A DNA stretch of 64,000 nucleotides from Bradysia coprophila. Lineage: Eukaryota; Arthropoda; Insecta; Diptera; Sciaridae. Positions within the stretch are counted from its first letter, which is position 1; each line of letters opens with the position of its first letter. Position numbers and translations under genes: made by a program. The notes beneath the pieces were generated by a model. It had not been told where the DNA came from, searched no databases, and saw only the letters and a program-made list of their open reading frames with translations. The DNA lies in NCBI RefSeq assembly GCF_014529535.1, contig NC_050738.1, positions 14,648,062 to 14,712,061 of the forward strand, given 5' to 3'. Shown piece after piece: positions 34,901 to 47,035 of the stretch.

Positions 34901-37900
34901 GGTCGTCCCATTTTACTTCGTGCCAATCATTTTCAAATATCTATGCCGCGTGGCTATGTGCATCATTATGACATTAACATACAGCCGGACAAGTGTCCGC
35001 GAAAAGTTAATCGGGAAATTATTGAGACAATGGTGGCCGCATACAGTAAATTGTTTGGTGTTTTGAAACCAGTATTCGATGGCAGAAACAATTTGTATAC
35101 ACGGGATCCGTTGCCCATTGGTAACGATCGTTTAGAATTGGAGGTTACGCTACCAGGTTAGTGATTTTGTCAGAAAAAATCAAATTGATTTAAACTAAAA
35201 TTGAAAATCGTTTAGGCGAGGGAAAAGATCGAGTGTTTAGAGTCTCAATCAAATGGGTTGCGCAAGTGTCATTGTTCAATTTGGAAGAAGCATTGGAGGG
35301 ACGTACTCGTCAAATTCCCTACGACGCAATACTAGCTCTGGATGTCGTCATGAGACATTTACCAAGCATGGTTTACACACCAGTTGGACGGAGTTTCTTC
35401 AGTTCACCTGATGGATACTATCATCCGTTAGGCGGTGGTCGTGAAGTGTGGTTCGGTTTTCATCAAAGTGTGCGTCCATCACAGTGGAAAATGATGTTAA
35501 ACATCGATGGTATGCGACATAATAATCAGCGTACAGTTTGGGAGCGTCTTGCTCATTTTCTTGTCATTTTATTTTAGTATCTGCAACGGCATTTTACAAA
35601 GCTCAACCGGTTACTGATTTCATGTGTGAAGTGTTGGACATTCGAGATGTGCTGGAGCAAAGAAAACCACTCACCGATTCACAACGTGTCAAATTTACGA
35701 AAGAAATCAAAGGTCTAAAAATTGAAATCACTCATTGTGGAACAATGCGACGTAAATATCGCGTGTGCAACGTGACTCGACGACCAGCTCAAATGCAATC
35801 GTGAGTTTAAAAATTGGTTTCGTCGCTGAGTAACATCTCGATAACCGACAATGCGAACATTCAATTTCAGATTCCCACTGCAATTAGAAAATGGACAAAC
35901 AGTTGAATGTACCGTTGCCAAATATTTCTTAGACAAATACAAAATGAAATTGAAACATCCACATTTGCCATGCTTGCAAGTTGGACAGGAGCACAAACAT
36001 ACTTATTTACCGCTTGAAGTATGCAATATCGTTGCCGGTCAGAGATGCATAAAGAAATTGACCGATATGCAGACATCAACGATGATTAAGGCAACAGCTC
36101 GCTCGGCCCCTGATCGGTAAGTGTTGTGTTGTCACCTGTCTCCCGCTTGAGTCCGTTCTAAAATTTCAATTCCAATTGCGCAGAGAACGTGAAATTAATA
36201 ATCTAGTCAGACGTGCTGACTTCAACAATGATGAATATGTGCAGGAATTTGGTCTAACCATTTCAAATAGCATGATGGAGGTGCGTGGCAGAGTTTTACC
36301 ACCACCCAGACTTCAATATGGTGGTCGTGGCGCTACTATGATGGGCCAAGTAAGTATCCAATTTGTATGGCACAAATTTCACCGACCAATCGAACTTAAA
36401 GGAAGAACGATCGACTATTATTCAAAATAGCCTATGTTCCCTCCACAGAACAAGGTCAGTTTGGCAACACCCAATCAGGGTGTTTGGGATATGCGTGGCA
36501 AACAGTTTTACACTGGAGTGGAGATCCGTGTCTGGGCCATTGCATGCTTTGCACCACAGCGAACCGTACGTGAAGATGCGTTGAGGAATTTCACCCAGCA
36601 ACTGCAAAAGATTTCCAACGATGCTGGCATGCCGATCATTGGCCAACCATGTTTCTGTAAATATGCCACTGGTCCAGATCAGGTTGAACCGATGTTCAGA
36701 TATCTTAAAAATAGCTTTAATGCGCTGCAATTGGTTGTGGTGGTTTTGCCGGGAAAGACTCCAGTTTATGGTAAGTTCTAACGAGGCACATTTACAGTTA
36801 ACCAGGCTCGCACTGTCAATTTCAATTTTTTGTTTAGCTGAAGTGAAACGTGTTGGTGATACTGTGCTCGGTATGGCCACACAATGTGTACAAGCCAAAA
36901 ATGTTAACAAAACTTCGCCACAGACGCTATCGAATCTTTGTTTAAAGATCAACGTGAAGTTGGGCGGAATCAATTCGATTCTTGTGCCATCAATAAGACC
37001 AAGTGTAAGTGTCATTGAACCATTGGAAATTCGGGAACCGATCAACTAACTTTCGGCTTCTCCTTCCAGGTATTCAACAAACCGGTAATATTCCTTGGTG
37101 CCGATGTCACACACCCACCAGCTGGAGACAATAAAAAACCATCCATTGCGGCCGTTGTCGGATCAATGGATGCACATCCGTCACGATATGCAGCAACTGT
37201 GCGAGTACAACAACATCGTCAGGAAATTATCCAAGAGCTCAGCAGTATGGTTCGTGAGCTGCTGATAATGTTTTACAAATCGACGGGTGGCTATAAGCCT
37301 CACCGAATCATTTTGTATCGAGACGGTGTGTCTGAGGGCCAGTTCCCACATGTTTTACAACATGAATTAACTGCCCTGCGTGAAGCATGTATTAAATTGG
37401 AAGCTGGCTATCGGCCTGGCATTACATTTATCGTCGTACAGAAAAGACATCACACACGATTGTTCTGTGCCGATAAGAAAGAACAGAGCGGAAAATCGGG
37501 TAACATACCAGCCGGTACAACGGTCGATGTGGGCATTACACATCCAACCGAATTCGATTTTTACTTGTGCAGTCATCAGGGTATTCAGGTAACATTTGAA
37601 TGGAATTTCTCTCTGTATGGGGTAGATTGTATCATTCTTTCGATTGGTTAACAAACAGGGCACAAGTCGTCCGTCACACTATCACGTTCTGTGGGACGAT
37701 AATCAATTCGATTCCGACGAGCTACAATGTTTGACATATCAACTATGCCATACATATGTCAGATGCACGAGATCGGTGTCGATTCCAGCGCCAGCTTACT
37801 ATGCACATTTGGTAGCGTTCAGAGCACGGTAAGTAACCGGATTAATATGCAAATGATGATGTTGATCGCAGCGAGTAACAATGTTTTTTCTGAATGTTCT

Positions 37901-38043
37901 GCAGCTATCATCTTGTGGAAAAGGAACATGATTCGGGCGAAGGATCGCACCAAAGTGGATGTTCTGAAGATCGTACACCGGGTGCGATGGCGCGTGCGAT
38001 CACCGTTCATTTAGAAACCAAAAAAGTTATGTACTTTGCATAA
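28954..38043 (+). CDS. AGO1: Argonaute-1, microRNA effector, 12 coding exons
   Basis: AGO1 loads microRNAs and silences mRNAs through GW182. Coding exons: 28954-28972, 33128-33196, 34755-35156, 35216-35509, 35578-35800, 35871-36116, 36184-36349, 36431-36770, 36838-37004, 37070-37588, 37659-37828, 37905-38043. Every junction has GT-AG ends and matching phase; 917 aa, or 894 without exon 2. The N-terminus is short (MNPVGQ). [24 protein letters not shown] sequence opens the conserved body (N and PAZ domains; PAZ includes [20 protein letters not shown]). MID and PIWI follow. The slicer tetrad is complete: D654 in GADVTHPP, E694 in QQHRQE, D727 in YRDGVSEGQ and the histidine of [11 protein letters not shown]. 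It ends ...KKVMYFA, as in animal AGO1/2. The 28954 start was chosen because its phase-1 end joins either exon 2 or exon 3 in frame. Confidence 0.97.
28973..33127 (+). other. AGO1 intron 1, repeat-bearing
   Basis: From GTAAGT at 28973 to TTATAG ending 33127. I find no gene within it. It contains a 216-bp fold-back at 31581-31796 and A/T runs. Around 31130-31500 the sequence is slightly richer in GC without a usable ORF. Confidence 0.65.
31581..31796. repeat. Fold-back MITE in AGO1 intron 1
   Basis: The arms ACACTCGGTAAAGTTCACTC...AACAGCTGGTCTTTCA and TGAAAGACCATCTGTTGCAA...ATTTACCGATTGT are reverse complements over about 50 bp with several mismatches. The 115-bp centre is non-coding. No target duplication is evident. 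Confidence 0.7.
33128..33196 (+). other. AGO1: AGO1 cassette exon, 69 nt, phase 1-1
   Basis: Flanked by TTTTATAG and by a GTAAAC donor. It is open in the frame set by AGO1 exon 1 and adds 23 residues rich in Pro, Ser and Thr ([19 protein letters not shown]). Because it is symmetric, skipping it leaves the frame intact, so two isoforms (917 and 894 aa) are predicted. Its GC content stands out sharply from the intron around it. The GTAAAC donor is weaker than those of constitutive exons, which also fits regulated inclusion. Confidence 0.75.
33197..34754 (+). other. AGO1 intron 2
   Basis: No gene seen. It holds repeat copy C (33555-33780) with its TTTTGGGAAAATTCGG arm and otherwise AT-rich sequence. 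It ends with a weak pyrimidine tract and TTTAG before the exon encoding the conserved AGO1 body. Confidence 0.6.
33555..33800. repeat. TTTTCCCA/TGGGAAAA dispersed repeat, copy C
   Basis: Contains AAATTGGGAAAATTTGAGAA, GTTAAGAAAACG, CATTTTCCCATGTTTTCC and TTTTTGGGAAAATTCGGAAA, ending near CCAAAAATAGTCCTTGG. The last motif is the complement of a piece at 15050-15070 near copy A (GGACTATTTTTGGG). The family is interspersed and non-coding here. Confidence 0.45.
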
Positions 38044-39195
38044 GCAATCATTTGGATAACGAAACAAAAGCACGAAGAAAGATGGATCACGAAAACCAAA
38101 ACGCAGGAAAGTAACAAGTCGTCGGTTGTAATGACAAAACCTAGCGTGTTGCAAAAAATTGAGAATTTTCTTGCACTTTAAAGAGCAACATAGTGTTTAT
38201 GATTTTTATTATTTTTTTAGCTTTTTTAAGTTAGCTATAGCATCAATGAAGATTGCAATTAGATTTTAATTATTCTTTTCTTTGTTTTAAAATTCCAACA
38301 ATCACGTTAACACACCTGTCGAAAAATCGTGAACAAAAACTGAATTTTGAAAGTTGTTTTCAACTTATATCGGAAGAAAGAACACAGCCACACACACACA
38401 CAGCAAAAGAACTTTTTTAAGGTTCATACAGACACATCAAAACATTTTTTTTTAATTATCTTGTCATTTTGCAGTATTTCATTCTTCTACTTCTTTTTAG
38501 AAAAACTTTTTATTGCCAAACATTTTGTTTTTAGTTTTTATAAATATGCAAAGCCTAAGTTGCATCTTATCAAATATTCGGAATGGATAGTCGGAATTTT
38601 TGCGAGTTATTTTTCAACGACGTAAAAATGTTATTTTAAGTAAAAAATTGCTCTACGTCTTCAAGATGCAACCAAATTTTTGTATATATAAATAATCTGG
38701 CTTAAGCTGCGAGGCATTCAGTCGAGGTGCGGACAGACTGGAAAAATCTCCGAAAATTTTGCATCATAAAATCAAAGAAAAACCTCAGAAAACTAAAAAG
38801 AAATCCCAAAAAAATCTATGGAAATCCGAATAAATCCATTGAAAATTTCATGAAATCGTTGAAAATAGCAGGAGAATTTTCTTTTTGAAAATACTTTGTC
38901 AACGAATCCGGCCTTGCATACAGCCGTCCAAAAGACAACTACGAAATGGAATATTGATCAAAAATGTCGACAGCAGCTGCAGAACACCTCACACATACTT
39001 ATCTACTGTGCTGTTTCGCTATTCGCACCCAAGGTGTTTCGCAATTAATCTGTTGTTCGGCTATTCGCACACGGGTCCGATTAGCGTCCATCATTTATCG
39101 CATTTATCGCGGCTGCATTCGGCCTCAGACAAAATTCTAGTCGGATTAGGGTCATCTTAAACAAAATAAATTTTATACAAAATTCTCAGCATTTT

Positions 39196-39420
39196 ACAGT
39201 CAGAGGCAATGAAATTCCAGCATGAATTTGCTTCAGGTGTTTTTCAGCTGATCCACACTTACAATCAGAAACTGTTTATTTAGTGTATACGGTTGAAGCT
39301 GCAACACGCACTAGCGTGGTAGTAGTAAGACCGTCGTATCAACAGTTTTGACTGTTTGTGTGGATCAGCTGAAAAACGGCTGAAGCAAATTCATGCTGAA
39401 ATTTCACTGTCTTTGAGTGT
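39196..39420. repeat. Fold-back MITE downstream of AGO1
   Basis: The left arm contains CCAGCATGAATTTGCTTCAG and TTTTTCAGCTGATCCACAC. The right arm contains GTGTGGATCAGCTGAAAAAC and CTGAAGCAAATTCATGCTG. Arms of about 63 bp enclose about 95 bp. If AGO1 transcription extends this far, the message would carry a long hairpin here. Confidence 0.8.
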
Positions 39421-41129
39421 TAAACAATTTTTTTGCTTAAAATAATGTTTTTCGTCGAAAATGGTTTGAAATTCCGATGTGCTCTATTCAGTTTCTAACT
39501 TCTAAGTGGACGTTGTACCTTACACGACCTCAACAACTATCGACTTCATGAAAAAGAAAAACCAAAACTTGTATCTACTTCTCTTAAACTTAAGACAAAA
39601 CTCTTCCATTTCTCGATTTAATAAAAAAAAAGTCACACAAAATTTGAATCACATTCAATGCATGATCGATCACAAATCTATAAAGAAGGAGATTCAATTG
39701 ATAACAGGTTTGCCAGAGGTTAGTCGGAAAATGGAAATGGAGTATGTTACGGGATCACTCTTTACTGACCGGTATAAAATGCATTTCTAGCTAAACTATG
39801 AACATTTTCGGTTAAAAGAAATTCTCAATTCTCAAATTTTTGTTTTCTTTTTCGACAAACCTTCCAACCAATCAAAATGATTTTTTCTATGACAAAGCAG
39901 CTCAAGGTAAAACTAAAGCAATTTATGAATACCAATGATCACGCGAATAGAAAGACAAACGAAAAAAGAAACTCTTCCAAACAAACCATTTCTATTCAAA
40001 CATTTGAATTGTACGCTTAAGATCGCTTGCACCTCATTAATTTTAGTTGGCTTCGTAAAATCTCAATTCCACTTACGTTTCATTTGATCTAAATATTATG
40101 GCACACCAGCCGTGGCACCGATTATTAGGGGAGGGAAGGGCGATTAAAACACACATTACACATACACACCACTTACATACACGTTACATTACCTTGAATG
40201 GACCCGAAAGATGTGAGGAAATGAAAATTATTTTTAAATAAAAAAGAAATTTCGGTTTCATTAGCTAAAAAATATATGAAGAGAAATGGCTGAACTTTGA
40301 TCATTTTCTTGGAATTAACATCGTTATTAACAATGCAATGAGTCGCTACATTATTATACGGAATATTATCATCTAGCGACAGCTAATAGTTTAATGATAA
40401 ACCATTGAAGAAGTAAAAGAAGTAAACAGAACATATATGGGATTAGGATGTTAGTAAAAAAACAATTTTTATTTTAGGATTTAGCTTAGTTAAGTGATTG
40501 AACGTAGCGGTAACATTATAATGAAGCAAAAAGTAATAATTAGAAAAACGAGAAGAATCGTTAAAGCTTAGGACGAGAAATAAACAAATAGATTTTGTTC
40601 TTCTTGTTCATCGATTTTCTGTTCACCTCTCTCTTCAACATTCTTGTTTCAGAAATAAGATGAAGAAAAACCAATCTTATCTGCGCTGCCTAGACAAATT
40701 ATTTCTAAAATAAATCTAAAAAATTGAAAATATTTTTTTGTCGTTGTAAATGATTATGTGAATTAGTAAGTTTTATTCGCCTGTTCCCACTCAAACTGAC
40801 ACGAATATTTCATCCATTCGTTTGAATAGTCGAAAAGTATCGCTTTAACATGGAAATAATGTACGAGGGTGGGAAATTCAGGAACTAATGGCTTTTTGAA
40901 CTTAATGAAATCGACAGCTTCTTCAGAGTCTTGCGATTCTTCCTAACCTGAAACGGAACACGACGCACCAGATTTCATTCAGGTCAGACTCAGTTTTCTA
41001 GAGATAAACACCTGATATATCCCAAATCTGATTTCCGAAAATATTGCCATGGTCAGGTTTCAGATGTACCTGAAAGTTTCACACAGTTTTTCATGTAAAC
41101 TTGTCAGGTTTAATGTGAAAATTGAATAA

Positions 41130-41284
41130 GTCAGATTCAAGTTACCTGACTTCGAATTGTCAGATTCAGGATATCTGACTTCAAACTGTCATATTCAGGT
41201 TACCTGACTTCAAAGTGTCAGATTCAGGTTACCTGACTTCAAACTGTCAGATTCAGGTTACCTGACTTCAAACTGTCAGATCAA
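41130..41284 (+). repeat. 29-bp tandem repeat with CAGGTTACCTG cores
   Basis: Five full units plus a partial one start at 41130, 41159, 41188, 41217, 41246 and 41275, exactly 29 bp apart. The unit is GTCAGATTCAGGTTACCTGA followed by CTTCAAACT. Each carries the palindrome CAGGTTACCTG, two inverted CAGGT half-sites. Looser CAGGT/ACCTG copies continue to the left to about 40980. The last units are nearly identical, so the array expanded recently. Confidence 0.9.
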
Positions 41285-43899
41285 CCTGACCTGATTCAGA
41301 AGTAAGAATTCGATTCAATTGATCTCAATTTCAATAATCCCTGATGATGTCGTTGAATGAAAAACAAAATAAGTATTTGGACAAAAAGTTAAATTTGTCT
41401 TTGTTTCAGCTAATCCGACAACTCTATAATTTCAGTCGATTCTTAAAGTTCAATAGAAGTTTGATAAATCCTCCTGAGCAGATACAACCGGAAAATATTT
41501 TCTAAAAAGTAATTTCCGAAAAAAATTCCAATCGAATGATAACATTTTCCATGTCCAACTTTATTGGCCAACAATCAAATTGTGGTTATTTCGAAATAGT
41601 TTTATTCTTGATACATGAACATCTCTAACCAAATAAAAGAAAAATCAAAAAGAAAAAAAAACTTTATTTATTGGTGACAGTTTTTATAGCCTATAATACC
41701 ACATGTAAATCAATGAGCCAAATAAAAGAGACGCCTCCTTTTACACAATAATTTAATTTAATTTAAAAAGTGAAGTAAAAAAAAAATATGAAAAACATTT
41801 ATATTTAAGTATAAAATAGAAAAGCTATATTTTGATTGTAATAAAAAAGTGTAAACAAAATGAACTTATCTCTCCAAAAAAAAAAAGAAAAGAAAAAAAA
41901 TTAATAATTTGCATCTTCTGCTATATTTCTCTTTAATGAAAAAGTAAATATTTAATAAATTAAAAGCAAAGAAAAAAAATTATACGAAAACACAATATTA
42001 ATCAAATGAGATGGTGGATCTTACTCCAAATTAATTAACATGCATATTTTATGTAGCTGCTCAACCGAAATGAATATTTTGTGCTTAATACTATAAAAAA
42101 AGAAAACAAAACAAAAAAAAAACGTAAACGTAATTGTTATTGATATTCGTATTTGTTATTTGTAAAAAATTTTTCCTTTTGTTGGTACATGTCTAAAATT
42201 TGTAAAAAAAAAAAAATTAAGAAAAAAACTGATCCGCAAAACTGTCACATTTATATTTTGTAAAGCAATGTGCTATGAGCAAGGCCAAAATATCGAACGG
42301 AACACGTTGCGTTTTTGTAACCACACAGTACAAGGGAATATTTTAATGCTAAAAATAAAATCAGAATCACACGGTGGATTTAATGTATTTTCTAGTGAGG
42401 AAACGGTAAAATCCAAATCAAAGTTAAAAAAAAAACATGCAAGGGAAATTCATTTAGCAATTTATAAAACACTTAATACCAAGTGAAAGTCAAAGATTAT
42501 GAAGATTCAAAAATTAAAAATGGAAAATATTTAGATTTTAAGTTAGGGGCTTTATAATAGTCGAACGATGATAAGTGAAAGCACATTATTCAAACTAAAA
42601 TTGACAACAGAAACTCAAATTTAATTAAAAGCAAATCAAACTCGTACACATAATGGATTTTATGTTGTATATTGAATAGATCAAATCAAATCAGATCGGA
42701 GACCTACATTCTCACAAATTTAAAATTATAATGAAAATGAAAGATATTTTACACTCTCAACGTCAGACACAAGTGAATCAATGTTACACATGCAACAAAT
42801 TAAAAACTAAAGAAAAATCAACCTTGCTCTCGATGACTTTTCACAGAGTCTTCAGCAACAAACAAACAAACCCCATTTGAATCCTCTCGTCAGATCCCAT
42901 TATTTTTCATGTTCACATTTAACTTGCAATAAATTAGATGAAATAAAACGCCCACCACATTGCCGTACATTTTTAATAATTTTAATTATAAAATTAAGTG
43001 AAAGGCAGAAAACGAAAAACCGTAACATTTATGTGTAATAGGAAAGTAAGTTTTAACTTATGACTTAACATTTAACTTACCTTAACAGAGAGACAAAATA
43101 AAATTGAAAAATTGATGCAAAACAACAAAAAAAAAACTTATTGAATTAAAAACTAAAATGAGAAATTATATTTGTGTATCCTTGTTGATAAGGTGTTGAT
43201 CATTAGATTTTTAAGAGAAAAATAAAATTGCGTATTTTGATCATAAGAGAACAACAATGCCAATGAATGAAATGCAATTAAAATTTAGTTTTTTCTTCTT
43301 CTTTATTTTCTTCTTCTCCTTTTTTTTAAACAATAAAATGACAAACTGAAAGTTGATCATAAATGTGTGTATGAGTATTTTTGTGCACAAAACAAATTTC
43401 TGCTCGAAACTGTCTTCTTTAACGCCATTCGGTGTTTGAGATTGATCATTGAATTTACACACAGATAACAGTGGTAAAATAATACTAAATTTTTATTGCT
43501 GTTATTGTCTTCCCATCACATCTCGCCAAGAAATTACGAATTTTATTAAATGCATGGCATCACCACAACTGTCAGTCTTCCCTGGGTGAAGGCAGGAAAT
43601 CCTGAAATTTCGCATATTGACCCTCTCCAAATAGAAAAGATTCGAGTATGACCTGCGGAGCCGCCATGATTATTCCAGAATTTGTAAAAACACAAACTTT
43701 CAGTGTAACGTTTAGGAATTTAATTCTTAAAAACTCTTGAAAAATTCTTAAATTTCAGAATTTAGAAATTAAGGAATTTTTACGATTTTTTAAGAATTAA
43801 ATTTCCTGAACTAAATGGTCGGTAAACAATATTTTTGACAATGTTTTTCCTGAAAGTTTTTGTAAAATCTATTTGATTAAATTTCAATTTTTAATTGAA

Positions 43900-44112
43900 G
43901 TAGATCTGGTTCTCAACAGTCAAAATTAATCAGCACTTCGACGATCTTCTATGATGATTAAATCCGTTGCTTCTTTTGTTTGATATATCCTAGTGTATCC
44001 GAAGAAAAATCTATTCCTTCACTAGTTTTATCATAAATTTTACTATTTAAGAGAATAAGGTATAGCTCGTTGACCCCTTTTTTGTTGTTACTGATAAAAG
44101 ATGACTAGCGAA
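43900..44112 (+). repeat. GATAACAGATGA-family repeat, copy 5
   Basis: Contains CGTTGCTTCTTTTGTTTG, TTTTACTATTTAAGAG and TTGTTGTTACTGATAAAAGA followed by TGACTAGCG, in the same order as copies 1-3. Lies in the A-rich region downstream of AGO1. Confidence 0.45.
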
Positions 44113-45474
44113 TCACTGGTAGCGTCTAGGGTATTGAAACATCAGTTCTCTTCACTTAATGATATTGATTGTCCTTCCTTAGTTACGGATATACGAAATT
44201 GCTCATCACACGTTTATGATGTCATTTTAAGATTAAACAGCAAGTGTAACTTAAATTATCAAGAGAAGCATTAAGAACATCTACAAAAAAAGAAAAATAT
44301 TTTAAATTGTAGAGAATCATTAAACATAAAAAAGAAACTTAAATTTAAAGAAAAAATCTTTTTCGTTTCTGTTTTCTTTTTCGCTTTACAAATAAAAAAC
44401 ATAACAAAACAAAAACAAACAAACAAGGGATTTAAATGCTTAAAAAAATATTTAATTAATAAAATGAATGTACATGAACTAAACAAAAATGGAGTAATAA
44501 AATAAATAAATTTAAAAAAAAATAGGAAGAAGAACATATGATGGCAAACGAATCATAAATATTAATAAATAAGTAAAAATTAAGTTATCCATACAAGACA
44601 TTAATTAAATATAATTAGAATATCAATTAAGTGGAATAAAATAACAAGCAAAAAAGTAATTAAAATTATAAAGTCTATTAGGATGAATTCAAGGTAAAAA
44701 GAAAACCAACACAGACAGAAGAACGTGCACGAAACATTGCGGGAAAAAATCAAAGTTTTTATCTAAATTTAAAAAAAATCTTTAAGCCAATCAACGTTTC
44801 CAAAATATTTTATCAATGGAGCAAACAAAAAATGTTAACTTAAAAAGGAAAAAAAGAATCATAAAATACAACAAAAGCCGGGAAATTAAATTTTAATAAT
44901 AAATGAAATTAGGCAGCTGTACATAATAATTATAATAGAAAAGTGAATTTACTTATAAATAATAATAAAATTACTAGTAAAAGATGGAACATACACTCAC
45001 TCTCGACCACTAAACAAACCAAAAGTAAAATTTGCGAACACATTCTTCTTACACAAATTTTAATTGAATATATTAATTAAGCTCTGTAATGGTTAAAACA
45101 AAACAATAACACACATTACACATACATCTAGGAATTATGGGTTTTCATGAATGTAAAGTGAAAAATGTCTTAGTGTTTCATGTTCTTAAAAAAAGCACAC
45201 AAATTATTTAACGTAAATTTATAAAAAAAAGAAACAAAAACAAAAAAAATTGTAATCCCATTTAACAATGAAAATCTGTGTTAAATTCTAGAAGTCTCAT
45301 TATATTGTCAGTGGATGGCAAAATCTTTACTTCAGTAAATTACAACCAAAATAAAAATTATTACGTAACAACACAAAATGTTTTCAATTGATTTTAGATT
45401 CAGAGAAAAGAGAAATTCGACATGTTTTCTAATTTGTGAATTGGTGTGGTTTGTTGATTCCACAAGATTTTCGT

Positions 45475-45579
45475 TTAACAAATGAAAATCCAGATTTATA
45501 TTTTCGGAATTTTAGTTAGACATGCTTTCGCAACAAGAATAAAATACTAAAATAACGAATCTAGATTTTCATTTGTTAA
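45475..45579. repeat. Hairpin with 22-bp arms
   Basis: TTAACAAATGAAAATCCAGA (then TT) pairs with AATCTAGATTTTCATTTGTT (then AA) across about 60 bp, with a single mismatch. It sits about 95 bp before a larger inverted-repeat element and may be a separate small MITE. Confidence 0.75.
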
Positions 45580-45674
45580 TAGTCATATCGCCAAAACTTC
45601 AGGTGATTTTTCTAACTTTGGGAACAAGCGGTCTCCGATTTTATTGAGGTTCATTCATTCGTTCAGTTGAGTGT

Positions 45675-46552
45675 CAGAGTGTACCGAAAACAGTCTTTCG
45701 CCAAAACCTCGAGAAAAAATTATTTTCATTTACTGTTGTACGAATGTCGGCCTTGAAAAGACCTACAGGTAGAGTATACGCACTGATTGGTGCGAGTAGA
45801 TCCACGAGAGTTATGACTAAAAATATAGTGTATGCAGCATCGATGTTCAGCGGAACTGAGTATGGGGTGTTGTAGCCCACTGCTACGTGATAGAAGTTTA
45901 GAAAAACGATATGATTGAGAGCAAATGGTTTTCCAAACTTCTATCACGTAGCAAATATTGGCCAATTGAAAAACTAATTACTGTTCCGGAGTCCTGAGGT
46001 ATGTGCTATACGCTTACACTTTATTTGACTAAAATCCGCCGAGAAAATGTAATAATTTTTTGTTACTAACATTGGATCTGTTTTAACGACATAATAATAT
46101 TCACGACATAGCGAAGCGTTTTTCTCTTGATAAGGTAAAAGATATCAAAATAGTGGACAATAAAAAATTAATGCCGTGGGACCGTTCCAGTTGCTGTTCC
46201 AGCTGTAGAACCCCCAGAAAGAAGGAAAAAAAAACTGCGTTTTCGCACCAACTTTTTTCCAAGACTTCTGTAAGCTTGCAGCACAAAAGTACTGGATTCA
46301 TTTATAAGTGGAACGATAGTGGGTGAGGCCAGCTACAGCTAGGTCAGTTCCGTGGAACATCGATGCTGCAGGGTAGGCGGACTCTCCGAACATCTACTAT
46401 ATTTTTAGTCATAACTCTCGTCGATCTACTCGCACCAATCAATGCGTATACTCTACCTGTAGTCTTTACAAGGCACATTCGTACAACATTACAGTAAATG
46501 AAAATAATTTTTTCTTGAGTTATTGGCGAAAAACTGTTTTCGGTACACTCTG
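45675..46552. mobile_element. Long-TIR element, about 880 bp
   Basis: The termini are CAGAGTGTACCGAAAACAG at the left and CTGTTTTCGGTACACTCTG at the right. The inverted arms extend about 190-210 bp and are diverged but clear: GTAGAGTATACGCACTGATTG against CAATCAATGCGTATACTCTA, and GAGTTATGACTAAAAATATA against TATATTTTTAGTCATAACTC. The left arm is followed by a nested hairpin. CAGAG ends resemble hAT termini, but the 8-bp flanks differ (TTGAGTGT and GCATGGCC), so the superfamily is open. Short ORFs inside mirror the arms and are not genes. Confidence 0.75.
45881..45953. repeat. Hairpin nested in the long-TIR element
   Basis: TGCTACGTGATAGAAGTTTA with GAAAA pairs with TTTTCC and AAACTTCTATCACGTAGCA over about 25 bp, around a 23-bp loop. 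It has no counterpart in the right half of the enclosing element and so arrived separately. Confidence 0.75.
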
Positions 46553-47035
46553 GCATGGCCTCACTTTTGAACCCTTTTCACAGAAAATATTTTTTGTTGA
46601 ACAAAATGGCAGATACGTGTTCGCTAGAACTGAACGACAAATCGAATGAGCTATCACTCATTAAAATCTGAGACCGCTTGTTTCCCAATCGCCTGACGTC
46701 TTGGCGATGCGACTCTTAAACAAACCATAACAACTCACTAAACAAAAATTATGTCGAGTTTCACTTTTATCTCCCTGATAAAACGTTATCTTGATGTCCG
46801 CGTATTGTTGTGTGATTGTCATTAAGTTCTTTGCGTGTAGCATTTCTTCTAAAGTTCAAAAGTTAATATGATTTATGTAAAGGTTGATTAACATTAACAT
46901 TTGAATTTTGACGCTCAAAAGATCCGTGAGTCGGCAGTGTCATAAGTGATATTTGCAGTAGTCACAAGAACAATTCCCACAATCTTTTCCATAAATGAAA
47001 GAACATACACATCATGTGTTGTACCAACGGTTCAA
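46553..47035. other. Spacer with no recognisable feature
   Basis: I see no gene, structured repeat or RNA in this stretch between two repeat elements. ORFs are short and unremarkable. Confidence 0.5.

Larger units (their letters stand above)
38044..45470 (+). other. AGO1 downstream region / probable long 3'UTR
   Basis: About 7.4 kb with no further gene. From 38050 onward, and strongly from 41600 to 45300, the plus strand is packed with A runs and carries many AATAAA motifs, the same strand bias seen after ena. Fly AGO1 is known to have long, neurally extended 3'UTRs, so a multi-kilobase 3'UTR with several poly(A) sites is a reasonable inference. Embedded features are a fold-back (39196-39420), a 29-bp tandem array (41130-41284) and one dispersed repeat. 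Confidence 0.45.

Noticed and set aside
36422..37045. 207-codon minus-strand ORF
   Set aside because: It is antisense to AGO1 exons 8-9, whose plus-strand frames match AGO1 throughout. The minus frame is a shadow.
37367..37663. 98-codon minus-strand ORF
   Set aside because: Antisense to the AGO1 PIWI exon at 37070-37588; no independent support.
41130..41284. CRISPR array
   Set aside because: The 29-bp units are contiguous with no unique spacers, and the window is eukaryotic.
44271..44537. 88-codon minus-strand ORF rich in Phe and Lys
   Set aside because: Translation of A/T homopolymers in the A-rich region downstream of AGO1. The same applies to the minus ORFs at 43241-43462 and 30856-31071.
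45674..46556. Two ORFs (minus, 68 and 70 codons) with similar peptides
   Set aside because: They are mirror readings of the inverted arms of one element (one arm read in each orientation), not a gene pair.
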